DNA of 30,504 nt, taken from assembly GCA_016932035.1 (NCBI GenBank), contig JAFGDR010000015.1, positions 1-30,504 of the forward strand, given 5' to 3'. Made by a program: the position numbers and the translations under genes. Positions 24,357 through 30,504 of the stretch are shown here, in pieces (the first letter of the stretch is position 1; each line of letters starts with the position of its first letter). Origin of the DNA: Candidatus Cloacimonadota bacterium. Lineage in GTDB: Bacteria > Cloacimonadota > Cloacimonadia > JGIOTU-2. The notes under the pieces were generated by a model. The model was given only the letters and a program-made list of their open reading frames with translations. It made no database searches and had not been told where the DNA came from.

Positions 24357-25928
24357 TTAACGAAGTACCGCAATTTTCACGATCTCTTTCTCATCAGCCT
24401 CATTGAAAACGATCATGAAATAGACGCCGTTTGCTACGTACTTGCCAGCTTCGTTCTTACCATTCCATGAAACTTCTTCAAGAGATAGATTTTCTCGTTT
24501 TATTACCAGCTCTCCGTTGAGATCATAGATCAATAATTTTGTAATAGGCGAGTCTTTATCAGCAAAATTCAGATGAGCAATTCCTGGTTCTCCATTTAGT
24601 TCAGGATTATAGGGATTCGGTTCGAAATAGGAATCCGTGACAGGTGTTTTGCTTCTTATAAATGTTTCAACATATTTGGTTGTGGTAACAAGGTCATTAC
24701 CGATCGTGCAGAAATTTACGAGTGTATCAGGTGTTTGTATGCCGGAAAGAACTCTCACTTCGACCCAAACATCCTCTTCGATGCCTCCTGCCAATAATGT
24801 TCCAACATCCCAGGTAATCGTATGTTCCTGCTGATCGTAGAAACCGTCATCGCTGATATTATGAACGGAGACATGCTGATCTGATGGTAGCCAGTCCGTT
24901 ATGATAACATTTTCAAGTGGATAGTTGAGTTGATTTTGATATGAGATCGTATACCTCATTAATTTGTTTGGTGAAATCCATGTAAAAACGCCGTCATCTT
25001 TTTGAACACCATAAGGATTATATCCTATATCCCGGTTTGGCACACACATTCCTGCTGGATTGTTGATCTCTTCATCATTGATAATATGAATCTCTTCGAG
25101 TATTTCATTAAGAACTAGTATAGTATTGATTCCTGAGGTTGAACTCAAAGACACAAAGAGGTTTCCGGTCATATCATCTATCTCCAGTTTTACAACATAT
25201 GCGTCTTGTGAAAGATAATAAGATCGAACAGCAGAGGTTACAAGATCATATTGCAGAATTTTTGAGCCATAATTATCTGTAGCACTATATAGATACTTTC
25301 CATGATCAACTGCAATAGAAGTAGATTTTTGGAAGATATCCACATACCCTTGATGTGAGAGATCATATGCAGAGAAGTAATGGACGCTACTTTGCGAACT
25401 ATCAGCAACATATATCAGATCGTTTGAACTATCGTATTCTAAATCCTGTCCGTTGGTAATATTTTCAAGTTCTGTGTAATAGGGACTCGATCCTTGTAGT
25501 GTAAAATTCGTATCATCGTAAAACCATGAATACGTGAAGAGTTTTTTTGTATTTCGTTCAAGCGCATACAAGATTCCCAACTCATCATTATATTGAATTG
25601 CAGCAGGATTCGATATGTTATTAAGCTCTGCAAAACCATAGCTTTTAAATAATCCAGCATCGACACATTCAATAACATTACTACCTCTGAAGGACACAAA
25701 GAGTAACTTGTTATTTGATTCCATACACAGATCATAAGGACCTGAACCATGACTGGGAATACTCAAGGTTTCCTGTTTTTGGATCCCATTATACTGGAGA
25801 TCATAGGAAATGAGGTCCGTCAAAAGAGGGTAAAGATCATACATATTTCCAATTGCGAACATTGACTTTGCAGTGAGCATGAATGGCATGAGACTTACAA
25901 AGAAAAAAATCAGTAAAAATTTTTTCAT
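24357..25928 (-). CDS. Secreted beta-propeller-like protein with DUF11-like and FlgD-like sorting domains
   Basis: 523 residues, GAGGAG site. Signal peptide 1-20. Residues ~25-310 consist of repeats of the form D-x-x-x-N-x-LFVS, LYALERNTKKLF, DLIYVADS and KYLYSATDN, typical of a YncE/SMP-30-like propeller. A DUF11-type beta domain follows ~325-430 (YTISYQNQLNYPLENVIITDWLP), then a FlgD-like Ig domain 445-523 ending in KIAVLR, like the 917-residue protein. Surface display by the same export route is likely. 17 nt after the amidase gene. Ligand unknown; propeller blade number is not certain by eye. Confidence 0.87.
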   Translation of the reverse strand: MKKFLLIFFFVSLMPFMLTAKSMFAIGNMYDLYPLLTDLISYDLQYNGIQKQETLSIPSHGSGPYDLCMESNNKLLFVSFRGSNVIECVDAGLFKSYGFAELNNISNPAAIQYNDELGILYALERNTKKLFTYSWFYDDTNFTLQGSSPYYTELENITNGQDLEYDSSNDLIYVADSSQSSVHYFSAYDLSHQGYVDIFQKSTSIAVDHGKYLYSATDNYGSKILQYDLVTSAVRSYYLSQDAYVVKLEIDDMTGNLFVSLSSTSGINTILVLNEILEEIHIINDEEINNPAGMCVPNRDIGYNPYGVQKDDGVFTWISPNKLMRYTISYQNQLNYPLENVIITDWLPSDQHVSVHNISDDGFYDQQEHTITWDVGTLLAGGIEEDVWVEVRVLSGIQTPDTLVNFCTIGNDLVTTTKYVETFIRSKTPVTDSYFEPNPYNPELNGEPGIAHLNFADKDSPITKLLIYDLNGELVIKRENLSLEEVSWNGKNEAGKYVANGVYFMIVFNEADEKEIVKIAVLR

Positions 25929-25945
25929 TAGATTCTCCTCATAAA

Positions 25946-27067
25946 TTAATTCATTCTATCATATTTATCTTTAAACTGCTTGATACTCGTATAAATAGCT
26001 TTTGCAGCTTTATCCTGAAAATCGGTAGATTTTAACTTTTTTTCCTCATATTTATTGGAAAGGTACGCAATCTCTACCAGAATTGCCGGCATGAATGCAC
26101 CTCTGAGAACATAGAAATTTGCTTGCCGTACGCCATTATCTTTTGTTGTGAGATTTTTAACAAGCTGGTTCTGGCACATTTCTGAAAACTCGCTGCTTTC
26201 GTTCAGGTACTCGGTCTGTCTCATATCATACAGGATAAAATCGAGGTCAGAATATCTGGCAATACTTTCTTTGTCCTCAAATTTGATAACTTCGTTTTCC
26301 ATAGCTTCAACAGCGCGTGCTTCGTGCGTTTGAGCCGTTGAAAGGTAATAAACCTCAGAACCGTTAGCCTTTGTATTATATGCTGCGTTACAGTGAATAC
26401 TTACAAAAATATCCGCCTGGTTTTCATTTGCAAAATCTGTCCTGTCTCCAAGTGATACGAACCTGTCATCTTCACGAGTAAGCAAAACTTTTACATCGAG
26501 ATTTTGTTCTAGGAGGTTTTTTACTTTCTTCGCTATTTTCAGCACTATATCCTTTTCCTGCAATCCAATAATGCGACCAACCGCTCCAGGATCTTTTCCT
26601 CCATGTCCCGGATCGAGGACTATGGTTTTTATCAGATAATTTTCCATAGAGGTAAAATTAATAATGATCGAACCGTCATCCAGCGTGATCTCTTCAGGAA
26701 AGAATTTATCGGCACTGAGATGTAAAAAATATTCCGGCACATAGAAGAATCCGTCAACGATCTGGATATCATTATGAAGGTTATAGCTGTGCTGCCCAAA
26801 ATGTACCCAGTTATTGAAAAATGAGAACTCACAGCGCTTATCAAACAACATGAGATCAACTGTTTGTGAGAGTTGGTCAGCTTTGATTGAACCGTCAAAA
26901 ATACGTTCAAGATCATAGAGGTTAAAATAATCTCTTCCCTCTAACTCTGTTAAACCAATGTGATCCTTTCGTGTAGAGTTTAGATATGATACATGATATT
27001 CTTTTGCCCATACTTGGGTAAAAAGTGTTATCATAAATATAATTAAAACAAAAAAAATTTTCTTCAT
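25946..27067 (-). CDS. amiC: N-acetylmuramoyl-L-alanine amidase (Amidase_3, AmiC-like)
   Basis: 373 residues from the ATG at 27067; the longer frame back to 27532 would run into the polymerase gene and has no signal peptide, whereas this start does (1-21, cut after VWA). An N-terminal beta-rich module ~25-140 is similar to copper-amine-oxidase-N/AMIN-type wall-binding modules. The zinc amidase domain ~147-370 has DPGHGG (H155), E171, H225 in SIHCNA, and a late Glu in LVEIAYLSN, all the catalytic ligands. It cuts the peptide from MurNAc in peptidoglycan. First gene of the minus-strand run; divergent from polA. Confidence 0.93.
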   Translation of the reverse strand: MKKIFFVLIIFMITLFTQVWAKEYHVSYLNSTRKDHIGLTELEGRDYFNLYDLERIFDGSIKADQLSQTVDLMLFDKRCEFSFFNNWVHFGQHSYNLHNDIQIVDGFFYVPEYFLHLSADKFFPEEITLDDGSIIINFTSMENYLIKTIVLDPGHGGKDPGAVGRIIGLQEKDIVLKIAKKVKNLLEQNLDVKVLLTREDDRFVSLGDRTDFANENQADIFVSIHCNAAYNTKANGSEVYYLSTAQTHEARAVEAMENEVIKFEDKESIARYSDLDFILYDMRQTEYLNESSEFSEMCQNQLVKNLTTKDNGVRQANFYVLRGAFMPAILVEIAYLSNKYEEKKLKSTDFQDKAAKAIYTSIKQFKDKYDRMN

Positions 27068-27151
27068 ACTAATAATATGATGTCTTTTAGAATACATAAT
27101 TTTTGTCAATTTATTATTGACATTCAAGTTAGCGAAGCAGGAAATGTTCGA

Positions 27152-29836
27152 ATGAAAAATACTATATTTGTCATCGATGGTTCTGCAATAATCTATCGTT
27201 CTTATTTTGCATTCAAGAACCGTCCTCTCATTAATTCCCGGGGAGAAAACACGAGTGCGATCTTCGGTTTCCTCAGAACGATCATATCTCTGCTTGAACA
27301 TTTCGAGCCGGAATACTTTGCAATTACCTTTGATGAACGAGAGCCCACATTCAGACACAAAACTTTCAAAGAGTATAAAGCAACACGTGATAAAATGCCA
27401 GAAGACCTTGTTGAACAACTTGAACCAATCCTCGAAATGGTGTCCGCAACCGGCATTGCAAAGCTGTCGAAACCAGGATATGAAGCTGATGATATAATCG
27501 GCACCCTGGCAAAACGTTACGAGAATAAACACGATCTTGTTATCGTTTCTAGTGATAAGGATTTATGCCAGCTTGTCGATGACCATGTAAAGATTTATGA
27601 CCAGTCAAAAGACCTGTTTATCGGCATACAGGAAGTGGAAGAAAAGTTTGATGTTCCACCTGATAAGATTATCGATCTTCTCTCCCTAACAGGTGATTCC
27701 TCGGACAATGTGCCGGGTATTCCAAAAGTCGGTCCAAAGACAGCAGCAAAGCTTATCCATGAATTCGGTGATCTGGAAAACATATTATCTCATGCACAAG
27801 AGATTACATCCGACAAAATAAAAGATAGTATCATCGAATTCGCTGACCAGGGACGTCTTTCAAAAGAACTTGTTACACTGGACATGAACGTTCCGATCGA
27901 TCTTAATCTTACAGCTCTGAAAACACCAGATATCTTCACTGAGGATCTGAAAATTTTCTGCACCCAGTATGAAATGTTTGCATTCATGAAATATTTCGAT
28001 GGAGAGACAGAACAACCCAAAAAGAAGGAATTTAAATATTCGATCATTGATAATCAAAAAGAGTTTTCTGAACTGATACAACATCTAGACAATTCAACAT
28101 ATATTGCTGTCGATCTTGAAACCGATTCCTGTGATCCTATCAATGACAACATTGTCGGGATATCTTTCTGTGTAGATGACGAACGTTCATATTACATTCC
28201 CCTTGGTCATGTATTTGGCAAACAGCTTGATAAGCAATTGATTTTGCAGGAACTTAAACCAATTCTTCAAGATCCTTCAAAAAAGTATATTGGTCACAAC
28301 ATCAAATTCGACTACATGATCTTTCAAAATGAAGGGATCGAGTTGGCAAACCTGTATTTTGACACTATGATCGCATCGTATGTGCTGGCTCCTGAAGAGC
28401 ATCGACACAATCTGAATGAAGTAAGCATGAAATACCTGCAGCATTCAATGATTCCGATCACAGATATTATCGGTAAAGGAAGAAACCAGATACAATTCGG
28501 TGAAGCTGAGATAGAAAAAGCAGCTGAATATGCTGCAGAAGATGCTTATATAACTTTTCTGTTATGGGAAAAACTGAATCCCCAAATCGATAAAATCTCT
28601 CTCTCACAGCTCTTTTATGATATTGAGATGCCGCTTGTCAAAACACTTGCGCAGTTAGAAAGAAACGGCATTTACATTGATCTTCATCTCTTTAAGAAAT
28701 TATCCCTTGATCTTGATAAGAAAACAGAGGAATTAAAAGACACAATCTATTATAAAACCGGAGAAGAATTCAATATTGACTCCCCGGCACAGTTATCAGA
28801 AATACTCTTTGAAAAAATGGATTTGCCTGTCATAAAAAAAACAAAAACCGGGTATTCGACTGATATTGAGGTACTTACAAAACTCAGCAAAACATATGAG
28901 ATAGCAGCTGACATCATCGATTACAGGCAACTAAAGAAGTTACAATCAACATATATAAATGCTTTTCCAAAATTGATAAATCCTCATACTCATCGGATTC
29001 ATTCATCGTTCAATCAGACTGTTACTGCAACAGGACGACTCTCGAGTTCAAATCCAAACCTGCAGAATATACCGATACGCACAGAGATCGGACGCGAGAT
29101 GAGAAAAGGCTTCATCGCTCAAAAAGAGGATCATGTCATCCTTTCTGCAGACTACTCGCAGATCGAACTGCGCATTGTTGCGCTGCTTTCTAAAGATGAA
29201 CGTATGATCGAGAATTTCAAAAAAGATGGTGATATACATTCACAAACAGCTGCAACAATTTTCGGGATCGATGAAAAAGATGTAACTCCAGACCAAAGAC
29301 GGCAGGCAAAAGTGATCAATTTTGGCATCATCTATGGTATGGGCGCATTCTCACTTTCTGAAGATCTCGGGCTATCCCGAACAGAGGCACAGGCATTTAT
29401 CGATAACTATTTTTCCTTTTATAAAGGAGTCTATTCGTATCTCGAATCCACAAAAAAATTCGCCCATGATAAAGGATATGTTAAGACGATCTTTAATCGA
29501 AGAAGATACCTTCCCGGCATTAATAGCAGGAACAGAAATGTGCAGTCAAACGAAGAGCGCATGGCAATCAACATGCCAATTCAGGGAACTGCCGCCGATA
29601 TGATAAAAATCGCAATGAATGATATTTACAATAATATTTCTCATAAAACAGATGAGATAATGATGATCATCCAGGTACATGATGAACTTGTTTTTGAAAT
29701 ACAAAAAAGCAAGATCGATCTTTATAAAAAACTTATTAAACAAAAAATGGAAAATGTACTCCCAGGGGAGTATGCTGGCATCGTGCCGATCAAAGTTGAT
29801 ATTGGTTTTGGTAAAAGCTGGTATGATGCCCATTAA
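27152..29836 (+). CDS. polA: DNA polymerase I
   Basis: 894 residues from the ATG at 27152 (AGGAAAT upstream); a frame extending to 27077 lacks support. 5'-3' exonuclease domain ~1-290 (IDGSAIIYRSYFA, VVSSDKD, LTGDSSDNVPG). The 3'-5' proofreading domain ~320-500 keeps its metal ligands: DLE, HNIKFDY and the final Y-x3-D (YAAEDAY). Polymerase domain ~530-894 has motif A DYSQIELRI, motif B RRQAKVINFGIIYG and motif C VHDELVFE. All three activities appear intact, unlike many bacterial PolA that have lost proofreading residues. Confidence 0.97.
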   Translation: MKNTIFVIDGSAIIYRSYFAFKNRPLINSRGENTSAIFGFLRTIISLLEHFEPEYFAITFDEREPTFRHKTFKEYKATRDKMPEDLVEQLEPILEMVSATGIAKLSKPGYEADDIIGTLAKRYENKHDLVIVSSDKDLCQLVDDHVKIYDQSKDLFIGIQEVEEKFDVPPDKIIDLLSLTGDSSDNVPGIPKVGPKTAAKLIHEFGDLENILSHAQEITSDKIKDSIIEFADQGRLSKELVTLDMNVPIDLNLTALKTPDIFTEDLKIFCTQYEMFAFMKYFDGETEQPKKKEFKYSIIDNQKEFSELIQHLDNSTYIAVDLETDSCDPINDNIVGISFCVDDERSYYIPLGHVFGKQLDKQLILQELKPILQDPSKKYIGHNIKFDYMIFQNEGIELANLYFDTMIASYVLAPEEHRHNLNEVSMKYLQHSMIPITDIIGKGRNQIQFGEAEIEKAAEYAAEDAYITFLLWEKLNPQIDKISLSQLFYDIEMPLVKTLAQLERNGIYIDLHLFKKLSLDLDKKTEELKDTIYYKTGEEFNIDSPAQLSEILFEKMDLPVIKKTKTGYSTDIEVLTKLSKTYEIAADIIDYRQLKKLQSTYINAFPKLINPHTHRIHSSFNQTVTATGRLSSSNPNLQNIPIRTEIGREMRKGFIAQKEDHVILSADYSQIELRIVALLSKDERMIENFKKDGDIHSQTAATIFGIDEKDVTPDQRRQAKVINFGIIYGMGAFSLSEDLGLSRTEAQAFIDNYFSFYKGVYSYLESTKKFAHDKGYVKTIFNRRRYLPGINSRNRNVQSNEERMAINMPIQGTAADMIKIAMNDIYNNISHKTDEIMMIIQVHDELVFEIQKSKIDLYKKLIKQKMENVLPGEYAGIVPIKVDIGFGKSWYDAH

Positions 29837-29845
29837 CGAGGAACA

Positions 29846-30504
29846 ATGAATATTGAATTAAAATATGGCGAAAAAATCATTACTTGTGATATTCCTGATA
29901 AAAATGTACTTGGACTTCTTAAAATGCAACATCTTCAAGCACATCCAAATCCTGAAGTACTCATTCGGGAAAGGTGTGTATACCCTATTGCTTCTAAACC
30001 GTTAGCTGAACTCATCAAGGAAAAAAATCCCAAAAATATCGTGATCATTGTGAGCGATATAACACGACCAGGTCCTTTTTCACTTCTTTTAGGAACATTA
30101 TTACAACTCATTTTAACTCAAGGAGCTACAAAAAACTCAATCCATATCCAGATCGCAAACGGCACACACAGGAAGATGACCGAGAAAGAGATGCGCTATC
30201 ATTATGGTGATTGGATTGTAGATGAATTTTCCATCAGCAATCATGATTGCCGGGCTGATGATCTCGTGAGTCTTGGTTCAATGACTTCGGGTAACGAGTT
30301 GCTCATTAATAGGAAAGTATCAGAAGCGGATTTTCTGATCACTATAGGTATTGTCACGCCGCACTATTTTGCAGGTTTCGGTGGTGGAAGAAAATCAATA
30401 TTACCGGGCATCAGCGCATATGAGACGATACGATGCAATCATTCGAATATTGTTAATGACTATGCATCTCTTGGAAATATTGGCGATGATAATAAAATCC
30501 ACAA
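29846..30504 (+). CDS. LarA-family nickel-pincer protein (lactate-racemase-like), 3' end outside window
   Basis: Start ATG 29846, GAGGAAC upstream; 219 codons visible. The start is 9 nt after the polA stop. Family motifs are clear: VSDITRPGPF, ANGTHRKM, NHD, and TPHYFAGFGGGRKSILPGI. By spacing from lactate racemase LarA, the His in GTHR, the His in PHYFAG, the Lys ten residues on, and a further His sixteen residues after that Lys (CNHSN) match the His108, His174, Lys184 and His200 positions; the Lys would carry the nickel-pincer nucleotide. LarB/C/E, which make the cofactor, are not in the window. The substrate could be another 2-hydroxyacid. Confidence 0.92.
   Translation, partial: MNIELKYGEKIITCDIPDKNVLGLLKMQHLQAHPNPEVLIRERCVYPIASKPLAELIKEKNPKNIVIIVSDITRPGPFSLLLGTLLQLILTQGATKNSIHIQIANGTHRKMTEKEMRYHYGDWIVDEFSISNHDCRADDLVSLGSMTSGNELLINRKVSEADFLITIGIVTPHYFAGFGGGRKSILPGISAYETIRCNHSNIVNDYASLGNIGDDNKIH

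Noticed and set aside
27077-27151. 25-residue N-terminal extension of DNA polymerase I
   Set aside because: The family start MKNTIFVIDGSA is at 27152 with a ribosome-site-like AGGAAAT; the extension has no conserved sequence.
27068-27532. N-terminal extension of the amidase ORF to 528 residues
   Set aside because: It overlaps the polymerase start and would bury the signal peptide; the ATG at 27067 begins with a clear signal peptide.

Overview
The window reads as chromosomal DNA of an AT-rich anaerobic bacterium. The organism call is inference: PorV/UPF0164-type outer-membrane protein, secreted proteins ending in a FlgD-like Ig sorting domain, an ORP/NifX-Mrp metal-cluster locus, ferredoxin-domain ATPases, a corrinoid/Fe-S reductive-dehalogenase-like protein and a LarA-type protein together suggest the FCB superphylum, most like Cloacimonadota or a neighbouring candidate phylum. 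No phage, transposase, CRISPR array or rRNA is seen.

Layout. (1) 1-3865, minus strand: a tight three-gene signalling operon (membrane histidine kinase, B12-binding protein, soluble histidine kinase cut by the window edge). A small Cys-rich protein (3929-4138) precedes it. (2) 4139-4462: divergent intergenic region with a strong orphan terminator hairpin on the minus strand. (3) 4463-12488, plus strand: a small membrane protein, then a long locus of DUF134 regulator, three small Gly/Arg-rich DUF5320-like proteins, three NifX/NifB-fold (orange-protein-like) proteins, an MBL-fold enzyme, an aminotransferase, a VOC protein, two MinD/Mrp ATPases with ferredoxin inserts, and a family-4-like uracil-DNA glycosylase. 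Four spacers in this locus carry short-period interspersed repeat elements. (4) 12660-16662: CoA-disulfide-reductase/NADH-oxidase-like flavoprotein, TrmO-like methyltransferase, a Cys4 mini-protein paired with a DUF89 phosphatase, and a PAS-GGDEF diguanylate cyclase. (5) 16860-17582: tmRNA with its tag, followed at once by a structured spacer and a GIY-YIG nuclease. (6) 17650-27067, minus strand: a seven-gene run amidase - beta-propeller/FlgD protein - YdjY-like protein - secreted alpha/alpha-barrel protein - reductive-dehalogenase-like protein - PKD/alpha-barrel/CARDB/FlgD protein - PorV, closed by a terminator. (7) 27152-end, plus strand: DNA polymerase I and the start of a LarA-family gene.

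How the genes may work together. Region 1 looks like a sensor pathway in which a cobalamin protein with a CarH-like W-x9-EH cap motif sits between two kinases. Region 3 resembles the orp-type loci of anaerobes, in which NifX-fold proteins carry a metal-sulfur cluster and MinD-like Fe-S ATPases act with them. Region 6 looks like a surface/envelope programme: three secreted proteins, two of them with C-terminal sorting domains, one PorV and one corrinoid-type enzyme; its substrate is unknown.
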